Assembly (NCBI RefSeq): GCF_009766085.1
Contig: NZ_LMUF01000064.1
Coordinates: forward strand, 32,108-96,107
Direction: 5' to 3'
Length of the DNA stretch: 64,000 nt
Source of the DNA: Burkholderia sp. S171
Lineage (GTDB): Bacteria; Pseudomonadota; Gammaproteobacteria; Burkholderiales; Burkholderiaceae
In this document: positions 32,781 to 41,082 of the stretch, one piece after another
How the letters are laid out: every line of letters starts with the position of its first letter
How positions within the stretch are numbered: the stretch's first letter is position 1
Notes under the pieces: model-generated
Databases searched by the model: none
What the model saw: the letters and a program-made list of their open reading frames with translations, nothing else
What the model was told of the DNA's origin: nothing
Position numbers and translations under genes: made by a program

Positions 32781-34334
32781 TTGGACCGTCTTAGTTTGAA
32801 CACCAAATTATCGCTGGCGCTGCTCATTACCTGGCTGGGACTTGTGTTCCTCGGCGGATGGGCCGCGTGGCAGTCGCGCGAAACCATGACCGCTGAGCGC
32901 AAGACGGGCGTCGAAAACGTCGTCGAGTCGGCGTACGGGGTTGTTGCAGACTACGCGAAGCAAGTGGACAGCCATCAACTGACGCTGGAACAGGCTCAGG
33001 AGCAGGCGAAGGCAAAGCTCTCCGCCATGCGCTTTTCCGGCAATGGTTTCATGATCATTACGACCGCGCACCCGGTGGTCATCATGCATCCGGTGCTGGC
33101 CGATCTGCGCATGAAGGATGTCAGCGACTACAAGGATTCGGACGGCAAGCTTTTGTTCGTCGAGATGGTCAAGGTCGCTCAGGCGAACGGACAAGGTTTC
33201 GTGCCGTACATGGCGCGCTTGCCGGGAAAATCGGAACACGTGCCGAAGATCAGCTTCGTCAAGCGGTTTGCGCCCTGGGACTGGTACCTGATCTCGGGCG
33301 TCTACGTGAACGATATCAACGACGCGTTCAAGGTCAACCTGTTGCAATACCTGATCGTGATCCTCTTGATTGGCGGCATTAGCTCGGCGGCGCTGGTGTT
33401 GATCATCCGCAATGTGAAGCACAGTCTGGGCGGCGAACCTGCGTATGCCACCACCGTCGCCGAGGGCATTGCGAACGGCGACCTGTCGCACGAGGTCGCG
33501 CTGAGCGCATCGGACGAGAGCAGCATGTTGTCGGCCATGCAACGCATGCAGCAACGGCTCGCCGATACCGTGAGGCGCATTCGCGGCGGCACCGAAACCA
33601 TTACCGTTGCCGCGCAGCAGATCGCCGCGGGCAACCATGATCTCTCCGCACGCACCGAGCAGCAGGCGTCATCGATCAGCGAAACCGCGGCGAGCATGGA
33701 ACAGCTCACCGCGACGGTTAAGCAGAATGCGGAGAACGCGCACCAAGCGAACAAGATGGCGGCGAATGCATCGCAGATCGCAAGCGAAGGCGGGACGGCG
33801 GTGCAGCAGGTTGTATTGACGATGCAAAGCATTGCGGCCAGTTCCACGCGCGTGGTCGACATTATCTCCGTGATCGAAGGCATCGCTTTCCAGACGAATA
33901 TCCTCGCGCTCAACGCGGCCGTTGAGGCGGCGCGCGCAGGCGAAGAAGGGCGGGGTTTTGCTGTAGTGGCAGGCGAAGTGCGCAATCTCGCACGCCGTAG
34001 CGCGGACGCTGCCAAGGAGATCAAGAGCCTGATCGAAGAGTCCACCGGCAAGGTCGACGACGGCAAGGCGCTGGTGGAGCGGGCCGGCACGACGATGCAC
34101 TCGCTGGTTCAGGCTGTGCAGCGCGTGACGGATATCATCGGCGAAATTTCAGTGGCGTCCGAGGAGCAGAGCCGCGGCATTGAGCAGGTGAATATCGCCA
34201 TTGCTCAAATGGATGAGACGACCCAGCAAAATGCCGCGATGGTCGAACAAGCCACGGCTGCGGCGCAGTCGATGCAGGAGCAGGCCCAGATGCTGCGCGA
34301 TACCGTCAACGTGTTCCAGTTGGCGAGGGTGTGA
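32781..34334 (+). CDS. Methyl-accepting chemotaxis protein with single Cache sensor
   Basis: A 517-residue chemoreceptor. A transmembrane helix near residues 10-30 is followed by a periplasmic single-Cache domain (GNGFMIITTAHPVVIMHP...FVPYMARLPGKSEHVPKISFVKRFAPWDWYLISGVYV). A second membrane helix (YLIVILLIGGISSAALVLII), a HAMP region and the signalling domain follow, with the conserved hairpin tip FQTNILALNAAVEAARAGEEGRGFAVVAGEVR. No C-terminal CheR/CheB-binding pentapeptide is present. I take the TTG at 32781, which has GGAGAG 4 bases upstream and gives the usual short N-terminus; the frame also allows ATG 32712 and GTG 32619. Confidence 0.9.
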   Translation: MDRLSLNTKLSLALLITWLGLVFLGGWAAWQSRETMTAERKTGVENVVESAYGVVADYAKQVDSHQLTLEQAQEQAKAKLSAMRFSGNGFMIITTAHPVVIMHPVLADLRMKDVSDYKDSDGKLLFVEMVKVAQANGQGFVPYMARLPGKSEHVPKISFVKRFAPWDWYLISGVYVNDINDAFKVNLLQYLIVILLIGGISSAALVLIIRNVKHSLGGEPAYATTVAEGIANGDLSHEVALSASDESSMLSAMQRMQQRLADTVRRIRGGTETITVAAQQIAAGNHDLSARTEQQASSISETAASMEQLTATVKQNAENAHQANKMAANASQIASEGGTAVQQVVLTMQSIAASSTRVVDIISVIEGIAFQTNILALNAAVEAARAGEEGRGFAVVAGEVRNLARRSADAAKEIKSLIEESTGKVDDGKALVERAGTTMHSLVQAVQRVTDIIGEISVASEEQSRGIEQVNIAIAQMDETTQQNAAMVEQATAAAQSMQEQAQMLRDTVNVFQLARV

Positions 34335-34354
34335 AGGCGACGCACTGACGAAAT

Positions 34355-34849
34355 TTACGATCTCGCTCGATCAGCCACGATTCTTACCGGCGCATTCGCT
34401 TCGAACTTGGCGCGATGCGTCGAAAAGAATGTGCGCACATTGCGGATGTTCGAAGAAGTCTTGAACAGGCGGCGGGCGAGTTCGTCGTATTCCGGCATGT
34501 CGACCACTTCCGCTACGACCAGAAAGTCCGGCCCGGGCGACACGCGATAACACTGGGTCACCACACCCTCAGCGCAAATATACGTTTCGAAAGCGTCCAG
34601 ATCCTCGGCTGCTTGCCGGTCAAGACTCACTTCAATGATCGCGGTTAATGTCGGACCGATCTTGGCGTAATCGAGAATGGCCACTTCGCGCTGGATGACT
34701 CCGGCTTCCTTGAGTTTGCTCACCCGACGCAAGCACGTAGGCGGTGATGCATGCGCGCGGGCAGCAAGCTCCACGTTAGAGACAGACGAATCACTTTGCA
34801 GGATGGCAAGGATGCGAAGGTCGAGTTCGTCCAGATAAATACCGGGCAC
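34355..34849 (-). CDS. Lrp/AsnC-family transcriptional regulator
   Basis: A 164-residue protein. The N-terminal helix-turn-helix (LDELDLRILAILQSDSSVSNVELAARAHASPPTCLRRVSKLKEAGVIQREVAIL) and the C-terminal RAM ligand domain (TAIIEVSLDRQA...VVTQCYRVSPGPDFLVVAEVVDM) define the Lrp/AsnC family. It is transcribed divergently from glmS across 184 bases containing several helically phased A/T-rich boxes (34905-34973), so it probably regulates itself and glmS. The effector amino acid is unknown. Confidence 0.92.
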   Translation of the reverse strand: MPGIYLDELDLRILAILQSDSSVSNVELAARAHASPPTCLRRVSKLKEAGVIQREVAILDYAKIGPTLTAIIEVSLDRQAAEDLDAFETYICAEGVVTQCYRVSPGPDFLVVAEVVDMPEYDELARRLFKTSSNIRNVRTFFSTHRAKFEANAPVRIVADRARS

Positions 34850-34904
34850 GATGGGCTCCGTTTTTCGCTAAGGGTGGCAACTCGCGCATAGCTTAGCGTG
34901 AAAT

Positions 34905-34973
34905 AAAATTTCATCAAACATTGCTGCTAGCAGAAAATTTCATGTCTGGTATTAATATGAAATTAAATTCCAT
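34905..34973. promoter_or_regulatory. Repeated Lrp-type boxes between Lrp regulator and glmS
   Basis: AAAATTTCAT occurs at 34905-34914 and 34934-34943. The inverted form ATGAAATT lies at 34957-34964, and a near copy AATTCCAT at 34966-34973. Spacings of 29 and 21 bases put the boxes close to the same face of the helix, as expected for an octameric Lrp-type protein wrapping DNA. Confidence 0.5.
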
Positions 34974-35033
34974 TGAGCCAGCTTTACCATTCCTGCACCG
35001 GTTCCAAAGGGGAGCCGCCTAAGGAACAACATC

Positions 35034-36863
35034 ATGTGTGGAATTGTCGGCGCGGTCGCTCAACGCAACATCCTGCCTAATCTGGTCGACGGCCTTAAAC
35101 GCCTTGAATATCGCGGCTACGACTCGTGCGGTGTCGCGTTATATCAGGCGGGGAAATTGGTGCGGGCCCGTAGCGTCGATCGCGTTGCGCACTTGCAAGA
35201 CGTGATCCTCGGCGAGGCCTTGTCCGGCTATACGGGGATCGCACATACCCGTTGGGCGACGCACGGCAAGCCGGTGACCGCGAATGCGCATCCGCATTTT
35301 TCACCGAACGCAGAAGCGCCACGCATAGCGCTTTCACACAACGGGATTATCGAAAATCACGAGGAGTTGCGCGCGGAGCTTGAGGAAAGCGGCTACGTCT
35401 TCGCCAGTCAGACCGACAGCGAGGTGATCGCGCATCTGATCGATCATTTGTACATCGGCGACTTGTTCGAGGCCGTCAAGGAAGCGGTGACTCAACTGCG
35501 TGGGAGCTATGCCATTGCAGTGCTGTGTCGCGACGAGCCGCATCGGCTCGTCGGCGCGCGCGATGGCATGCCGTTGGTGATTGGCATAGGCAATGGCGAG
35601 AACTTCCTGGCCTCCGACGCCATTGCATTGTCGAGCGTAACCGATCAGATTGCCTATCTTGAGAACGGCGATGTAGTCGATATCCAGCTTCACCGGCATC
35701 GCGTAGAAGACGCTAGTGGCCGCCGTGTCGAGCGCCGGGTGCATACCGTCGCGGCGCATAGCGGGGCGGCTGACTTGGGGCTTTATCGCTATTACATGCA
35801 GAAGGAAATTTTCGAGCAGCCGCAAGCAGTTGCCGACACGCTTCAGGACGTCACATCGATCATGCCGGAGCTATTCGGCGACAACGCATGGCGGGTGCTG
35901 AATTCCGTAGATTCCGTGCTGCTGCTCGCGTGTGGCGGAAGTTACCACGCCGCACTGACCGCCAAGTACTGGATAGAAAGCCTCGCACAGTTGCCGGTGA
36001 GCGTAGAGATCGCAAGTGAATACCGGTATCGCGAAAGCGTGCCGAATCCGAAGACGCTGGTTGTCGCCGTGTCGCAAAGCGGAGAGACGGCGGATGTCCT
36101 GGGCGCGGTCCAAGTCGCGAGGCAGCAGGGCATGCTGAACACGCTCGCTATCTGCAACGTGCCAACCAGCGCATTGGCGCGTGAATGCGCGCTGACTTTC
36201 TGCACGCGGGCGGGGATTGAGATCGGCGTGGCATCGACGAAGGCCTTCACCACGCAACTCGTCGGGTTGTTCCTGCTGGCGTTGACGCTGGCTCAGGCGC
36301 GTCAGCGGTTATCGGAACAGGATGAGCAAACCCATCTTCGCGCGCTTCGCCATCTCCCGGACGCGATGACCAAGGTGCTTGCGCTGGAGCCGCAGATTAT
36401 TGATTGGGCGGAGCAACTCACGCGAAGGCAGAACATCCTGTTTCTTGGGCGCGGCATGCATTATCCGGTCGCGCTGGAGGGGGCACTCAAGATGAAGGAG
36501 ATATCGTATATCCATGCTGAAGCGTACCCTGCCGGCGAGTTGAAACACGGTCCGCTTGCATTGGTTAGCGACGAGATGCCGGTGGTTGCGGTCGCGCCTA
36601 ATGACCGGCTGCTGGAAAAACTCAAGTCGAATATGCATGAGGTGAGTGCGCGCAGCGGCAAGCTATTTGTATTCGCCGATGCAGACTGCGGCATCTCACC
36701 GAGTCCTGGTATTGAAGTGATTCGGCTTACTGAATACTACGGTCTTCTATCGCCTATCTTGCATACTATTCCAATGCAACTGCTGGCGTTTCACGCGGCG
36801 CTCGCAAGGGGAACGGATATTGATAAGCCACGGAATCTGGCTAAATCAGTGACGGTGGAGTAA
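35034..36863 (+). CDS. glmS: Glutamine--fructose-6-phosphate aminotransferase (isomerizing)
   Basis: A 609-residue enzyme making glucosamine-6-phosphate for peptidoglycan and lipopolysaccharide. The N-terminal glutaminase domain begins MCGIVGAVAQRN with the nucleophile Cys2 and has YRGYDSCGVAL, HTRWATHGKP and SHNGIIENHEELR. Two SIS isomerase domains follow (CGGSYHAALTAKYWIESLA, VSQSGETADVLGAVQ), and the C-terminus DKPRNLAKSVTVE is the conserved family ending. Since glmS is usually linked to glmU elsewhere, this copy next to an Lrp-type regulator may be a second, differently regulated one (inference). All catalytic motifs are intact. Confidence 0.95.
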   Translation: MCGIVGAVAQRNILPNLVDGLKRLEYRGYDSCGVALYQAGKLVRARSVDRVAHLQDVILGEALSGYTGIAHTRWATHGKPVTANAHPHFSPNAEAPRIALSHNGIIENHEELRAELEESGYVFASQTDSEVIAHLIDHLYIGDLFEAVKEAVTQLRGSYAIAVLCRDEPHRLVGARDGMPLVIGIGNGENFLASDAIALSSVTDQIAYLENGDVVDIQLHRHRVEDASGRRVERRVHTVAAHSGAADLGLYRYYMQKEIFEQPQAVADTLQDVTSIMPELFGDNAWRVLNSVDSVLLLACGGSYHAALTAKYWIESLAQLPVSVEIASEYRYRESVPNPKTLVVAVSQSGETADVLGAVQVARQQGMLNTLAICNVPTSALARECALTFCTRAGIEIGVASTKAFTTQLVGLFLLALTLAQARQRLSEQDEQTHLRALRHLPDAMTKVLALEPQIIDWAEQLTRRQNILFLGRGMHYPVALEGALKMKEISYIHAEAYPAGELKHGPLALVSDEMPVVAVAPNDRLLEKLKSNMHEVSARSGKLFVFADADCGISPSPGIEVIRLTEYYGLLSPILHTIPMQLLAFHAALARGTDIDKPRNLAKSVTVE

Positions 36864-37061
36864 GGGGGTAAGGCTCGAGCGACAAACTGTTTGCGAGCAA
36901 TGAAAGCGCAATAGCCATGACGCAGCTGCCAGAACAGGCGCCGCTCGACCTGGTCGCGCAACGCCTTGTTACTATTCGCGACTCTCTTCCGTGGCAATGA
37001 GACAAGGCGGCTGGTATCGGTCACCCGGCGCCGGTCGTGGCCTGAGCGGCGGAAAGCGTTA

Positions 37062-37808
37062 TTACCCTACCGCTGCGATCTGTTTTTTCGCCGACGCTGT
37101 CTTGCCCGCTGAACCGGCCTTCTTCACTATCGCTTTTTTGGCGGCACTTTTCTTTGCAACGGCACCGCTGGTAATCGACGATTTCGGCTTACTCGCTTTG
37201 CTCGCAGTGCTGGTTTCAGTCGCGACGGCATTAGCGCCGGCAATCAAAAACCTCGTCCGGTCCTTGGCTGCGCCGAGCCAAGCCGGTGCCGGCCCACGTC
37301 CGCTCCATGTTGCCCCGGTCTTGGGGTCAAGGTATTTCGCCGGCTGTGGTCCTTTGCGCTGTCCCTTGTGAGCACCTGCGCCGGCCACTGTCGATGCCTT
37401 CTTGGACGCAGTCTTCGCCTTACTCACCGCACCGACACTCGCTGCGCGAGCCGCATCAGTACCGTTTGCGATCAAAAACTTGGTGCGGTCCTTGGCGTCC
37501 GCAATCCATGCCGGCGCCCGGCCGTGCCCGGTCCAGGTCGCGCCGGTTTTGGGATGGTGGTACTTAGCCGGGCTTCCACTCTTTAGACTACTGGCAGCCG
37601 TCGACTTGACCTTCGGAGCACTCCCGTTCCCCGCTCTCGCTTCTCGTTTTGCCTTTGCTTTGGCTTCGATATCTTCCGTGGTCAAACCGTGCGCCAACAT
37701 AATCTTTCGGATTTGGTCGACTGCTGTCTGCGTCTTTTTTGCGATCAAGGCATTGGCTTGCGCCTGCAGCGCCTTCATCTTTGCCTGGATTTGTTCGAGG
37801 GACGGCAT
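37062..37808 (-). CDS. H-NS-family nucleoid protein with two DNA-binding motifs and histone-like tail
   Basis: A 248-residue protein. The N-terminal about 60 residues form a coiled dimerisation region (SLEQIQAKMKALQAQANALIAKK). The H-NS DNA-binding motif then occurs twice: residues 82-102 (KYHHPKTGATWTGHGRAPAW) and 158-178 (KYLDPKTGATWSGRGPAPAW). Each is followed by a similar [A/D]AKDRT[K/R]FLIA segment, a clear internal duplication. The C-terminal 50 residues are Lys/Ala-rich like histone H1. AAGGAGAG precedes the ATG at 37808; the frame extends to 38132 without support. Ordinary Burkholderia H-NS-like proteins are about 100 residues with one motif. It is divergent from a tailed HU-like gene. 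Confidence 0.88.
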   Translation of the reverse strand: MPSLEQIQAKMKALQAQANALIAKKTQTAVDQIRKIMLAHGLTTEDIEAKAKAKREARAGNGSAPKVKSTAASSLKSGSPAKYHHPKTGATWTGHGRAPAWIADAKDRTKFLIANGTDAARAASVGAVSKAKTASKKASTVAGAGAHKGQRKGPQPAKYLDPKTGATWSGRGPAPAWLGAAKDRTRFLIAGANAVATETSTASKASKPKSSITSGAVAKKSAAKKAIVKKAGSAGKTASAKKQIAAVG

Positions 37809-38303
37809 TGCACTCTCCTTAAATGGATATGGCCGCACTATGCCATGAGCTTCGCGAGTGTGAAAGCGCTGTGAGGGTTTCCGCATTACACAGGTGCAAC
37901 CAACAACTACGGCAGGACCAGCGACGGTCTTTCTCGATTTCGGGCTATGTGTTGTCGCTGTATACGCCCCGATAACGCCGACTCCCTGCGAGATGAGACA
38001 GTGTTCTTCGCATCGCATCGACTCTTTCAGCGTACGTCGGCAATCTGATTCGGCCGTCTTTGAGCGCACTTCAAGCGATCTTTTGCAGGGGTTTTTATTA
38101 GAGCCGCCGGCGTGAAGCGGGGTACGGGTCACCGTTTTCGTGACTTTCGTGCGAAAACCCCTTAATTCATGGCCTCAGACGTTGCTTCTTCATGTCGGTG
38201 TTGGTACGCTGGCGCCCAACCCGAGGATTTGTACCTTTGCGTTAGTCGTTGACGGCGCAAAGGCAAAGGTCTTGGGCAACCTTTGACTAGAAGCGAGGAA
38301 TAT
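37809..38303. other. Divergent promoter region of two nucleoid-protein genes
   Basis: 495 bases between the H-NS-like and HU-like genes. No supported coding frame or RNA gene. It should contain promoters for both; I could not fix a convincing -35/-10 pair by eye. Confidence 0.4.
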
Positions 38304-38777
38304 ATGGCAACAACTACGACCAAGAAAACTGCGGCTCCCGTTGCGAAGAAAGCGGTAGCACCCGCTACGAAGAAAGCAGCACCGGCCAGCAAGAAAGCTG
38401 CACCAGTCGCGAAGAAAGCAGTCGCGCCTGCGGTGAAGAAGCCGGTTGTGGCCGCTCCCTTGAAACCTATCAAAGATTCGTTCACGAAAGCATCGCTGAC
38501 TGTTTACCTGGCCGAGCGCTCAGGCGTGGAACTCAAGGCTGCGAAGGCGTTCATGGCAGCGCTGGAAGAAACCGTGCTCGCATCGATCCACAAGAAGGGT
38601 GCGAAAGAGTTCACGCTGCCGGGTCTGCTGAAAATTGTTGCACAGGACGTGCCGGCCAAGAAGAAGCGCTTCGGCAAGGACCCGTTCTCGGGTGAAGACA
38701 AATGGTTTGCGGCGAAGCCCGCTTCGGTGCGCCTCAAGGTGCGCCCGCTGAAGAAGCTGAAGGACGCCGCGCTGTAA
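38304..38777 (+). CDS. HU-like DNA-binding protein with Lys/Ala/Pro-rich N-terminal tail
   Basis: A 157-residue basic protein. The first about 55 residues consist of repeats like VAKKAVAPATKKAAPASKKAAP, resembling eukaryotic histone H1 tails. The remaining 100 residues form an HU/IHF-type fold: SLTVYLAERSGVELKAAKAFMAALEETVLASIHKKGAKEFTLPGLLKI, then the arm region with KRFGKDPFSGEDKWFAAKPASVRLKVRPL. GAGGAA precedes the ATG at 38304. Such tailed HU variants occur in Burkholderia and Bordetella relatives and condense DNA. A terminator follows at 38801-38834. Confidence 0.9.
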   Translation: MATTTTKKTAAPVAKKAVAPATKKAAPASKKAAPVAKKAVAPAVKKPVVAAPLKPIKDSFTKASLTVYLAERSGVELKAAKAFMAALEETVLASIHKKGAKEFTLPGLLKIVAQDVPAKKKRFGKDPFSGEDKWFAAKPASVRLKVRPLKKLKDAAL

Positions 38778-38800
38778 GCGAAACTGCTCTCAGGTAATAA

Positions 38801-38834
38801 CGCCCCTCGCGACGAAAAATCCGAGGGGCGTTTT
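38801..38834 (+). terminator. Intrinsic terminator after HU-like gene
   Basis: CGCCCCTCG (38801-38809) and CGAGGGGCG (38822-38830) form a perfect 9-base stem around a 12-base loop, followed by TTTT. Confidence 0.85.
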
Positions 38835-38976
38835 CCGTTAACCGTCGTGGTCGGCGATGTCGGCGCAGCAATAGGATTGCAAAAATGGACGATGACATCG
38901 AGCGAGCTGACTTCACTTGCAAACCACATGACGTCGGCTGTTGTCTCCGCTTGCTGCATCCAGACGCCTGCAACCC

Positions 38977-39225
38977 TTACCCGATTTGCAGCAGCGATAT
39001 CTGGCTTTCCAGCAATGCCCGAAGCTCATCGGAATCGGGCTGTGTTCCCCAGTTGCGCGCGCCCGCGACCGAGGCAATGGCAATCCACGAATTCGGTGGA
39101 AACCATTCGCGCAGCGCAACGTCGTCTTTGAGGATGCGAAGACGGCCGGTCTGCGCGCAGTACTCGGCGCACATCTCTGTGTCTGCCAACTGCGCAGTGA
39201 CGCGAAGGCTACGGATTCGCAGCAT
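38977..39225 (-). CDS. Small hypothetical protein
   Basis: An 82-residue protein starting at ATG 39225, preceded by TTGGAGAAACC, a fair ribosome binding site. It contains MLRIRSLRVTAQLADTEMCAEYCAQTG, then WFPPNSWIAIASVAGARNWG and a Leu-rich acidic C-terminus. There is no signal peptide or membrane segment and I do not recognise the family. It faces the HU-like gene's terminator and is probably expressed alone. Confidence 0.5.
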   Translation of the reverse strand: MLRIRSLRVTAQLADTEMCAEYCAQTGRLRILKDDVALREWFPPNSWIAIASVAGARNWGTQPDSDELRALLESQISLLQIG

Positions 39226-39363
39226 TGGTTTCTCCAATGGGAAGAGGCGGTGACCCTGCAAGCCCCGTCCGCGACTCAAGACTACAGCAAAACAAATCCG
39301 GCTATTGCACCGTGAACCACGCGATAGCCGGTGAGCAAGATACGCGTTATCTGCTTCGAGTCA

Positions 39364-39606
39364 TCAGGAATGCGCGATCGCAGAGCGTTGGCTCGCGGCT
39401 ACCGCCCGCTCTTTCTCCTGTTCCTTTGCATAGTGATGCCCCACGATGCAACCGCCCACTGCCCCGATTACGGCATGGTGGCCGGCGACGTGACCAGCCA
39501 CTCCACCGACCACTGCACCTTTCAGACATCCCGCCGCGTGCGCCGCGCCGACAGTCATAAGTAATGTCATCGCAGATATTGCAGTGACCACGTTTCGTGT
39601 GTTCAT
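39364..39606 (-). CDS. Small exported glycine-zipper-like protein
   Basis: An 80-residue protein with a signal peptide (MNTRNVVTAISAMTLLMTVGAAHA). A Gly/Val/Ala segment GAVVGGVAGHVAGHHAVIGAVGG follows, with Gly spaced at regular intervals as in glycine-zipper surface or envelope proteins, and then a charged helix KEQEKERAVAASQR. GGAGCGACGA precedes the ATG at 39606. Two cysteines (in GCLKG and GGCIVG) could form a disulphide. Function unknown; a small envelope protein is likely. Confidence 0.65.
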   Translation of the reverse strand: MNTRNVVTAISAMTLLMTVGAAHAAGCLKGAVVGGVAGHVAGHHAVIGAVGGCIVGHHYAKEQEKERAVAASQRSAIAHS

Positions 39607-39946
39607 TCGTCGCTCCAAAAAAGATGATCGGACTCGGATACCGTCCAGTCGCTGGAGTCTATGTGCGAGTCGCGCTCACAAGTGAAACCAGCTTGCGAGA
39701 TTGGTAACACGCAGTTACGGCGTGCAGCCGACCATGAGACATTGCGGTTGGCACGGTTAGGATAACGTGATGTCCGGACACTGTTGTCGCCCTTACTATC
39801 GCGGTGATCGCATCTACAGACGCGCTGTTCGGGAGAATGCTCTCCGACCGAACGCCTATACAACCGCCACTTCCCGAGCGCCGTCCACATTGCGGCCTCG
39901 AATCGTCATCCAGTATCATTGACCCACCAGGTTAACGAAGAACACG
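39607..39946. other. Intergenic region upstream of LacI-type regulator
   Basis: 340 bases between divergent genes. It holds a short inverted repeat GTAAC-ACGCA-GTTAC (39704-39718), unlike the GTTACCGGTAAC operators further on; no supported coding frame. Confidence 0.35.
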
Positions 39947-41044
39947 ATGTCCGACGACAAGCTTTCGATTTCCGCGCCTCCCCGCATGGCCGACGTGGCG
40001 CGTATCGCCGGAGTCTCCAAAATGACGGTGTCACGTGTGCTCGCCGGCAGGCCTGTAAGCGCTGCCACGCGCGAACGTGTACTGAACGTGGTCAATGAAA
40101 TGGGCTATGTCGCGGACGCGGCTGCCGGCGCGTTATCGTCGGGGCGGTCTTCGTTCGTCGCGGTCCTCGTGCCGTCGCTCTCAAGCTCGAATTTCTCCGA
40201 TACCGTTCGCGGCATTAACGACGTGATCGAACCCGTCGGCATGCAAATGCTGCTGGCGAATACGGACTATGACCTGCCGCGCGAGGAAGAGCTTGTCAGG
40301 GCGCTGCTTCGATATCAACCGCGTTGCATCGTATTGACCGGAAGCCACCACACAGCCGAGACTCATTCGTTGCTGGCACGCGCGCGTATTCCTGTCATCG
40401 AGACATGGGATATGCCGGCAAATCCTATTGATCGTGTTGTCGGTTTTTCAAATGCGGAAGCGTCCCGCGCCATGGTCCGCCATCTCTACGAGCGCGGTTA
40501 TGAGCGTATTGCTTTTGTGAGCAGCGCGTCGAAACTCGACCGGCGCGGTATTGACCGCCGGCGCGGATATCTCAAGGAAGTCCGGGCGGCCGGCTGCGAA
40601 CCGCGCGACATCACGAAAAGCGCCTGGACGACGACCATGGCGCACGGCGTCGCCATGGCTCATGGGGCAGCCGCGCTGCAACAGTTGCTCGAGCGCTGGC
40701 CCGACACCGACGCCGTGATGTGCGCCAGCGACATCCACGCGTTCGGCGCGGTCATGGCGTGCCATCGGCTCGGCTTGTCGGTGCCGGGCGATATCGCGGT
40801 GGCGGGATTCGGCGACTTCGAAGTGTCCAGGCACTGTTATCCGACGATCACGACTGTTTCCGTCGATGCCTATGGCATTGGACGCGCTACCGGCGAATCA
40901 CTTCTCGCGGCGCTCCATGAGGCGGAAGGCGAGGGTAAGCCGGACAAGACCCGAGGGACGAAAACGGTTGTGGCAACGAAGCGAAAACCGCTGCCGACGG
41001 TCATCAAGATTCACTACGAAGTGGTGGCGCGCGAGAGCACTTAG
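39947..41044 (+). CDS. LacI-family regulator of the sugar-acid cluster (GntR-like)
   Basis: A 365-residue LacI/GalR-family repressor. The DNA-binding domain is at residues 13-62 (MADVARIAGVSKMTVSRVLAGRPVSAATRERVLNVVNEMGYV) and the rest is a periplasmic-binding-like effector domain (FVAVLVPSLSSSNFSDTVRGI, YERIAFVSSASKLDRRGIDRRRGY, PGDIAVAGFGDFEVS). The recognition helix S-K-M-T-V-S-R is like that of E. coli GntR, whose operator is ATGTTACCGGTAACAT. The same core occurs twice in this cluster, at 43939 and 46546. It is convergent with the dehydratase gene and most likely represses the two divergent units (inference). Confidence 0.9.
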   Translation: MSDDKLSISAPPRMADVARIAGVSKMTVSRVLAGRPVSAATRERVLNVVNEMGYVADAAAGALSSGRSSFVAVLVPSLSSSNFSDTVRGINDVIEPVGMQMLLANTDYDLPREEELVRALLRYQPRCIVLTGSHHTAETHSLLARARIPVIETWDMPANPIDRVVGFSNAEASRAMVRHLYERGYERIAFVSSASKLDRRGIDRRRGYLKEVRAAGCEPRDITKSAWTTTMAHGVAMAHGAAALQQLLERWPDTDAVMCASDIHAFGAVMACHRLGLSVPGDIAVAGFGDFEVSRHCYPTITTVSVDAYGIGRATGESLLAALHEAEGEGKPDKTRGTKTVVATKRKPLPTVIKIHYEVVAREST

Positions 41045-41082
41045 CACCTAGCACTTAGCGACTCGCGCGGCACCCGCTCACA

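Noticed and set aside
34974..35033. A glmS ribozyme upstream of glmS
   Set aside because: The upstream region is too short and lacks the conserved core; the ribozyme is known from Firmicutes and relatives.
36791..37024. Minus-strand frame containing PYSTVTDLARFRG, a string often annotated as a small protein
   Set aside because: It is the reverse complement of the conserved glmS C-terminus (DKPRNLAKSVTVE), so its apparent conservation comes from glmS.
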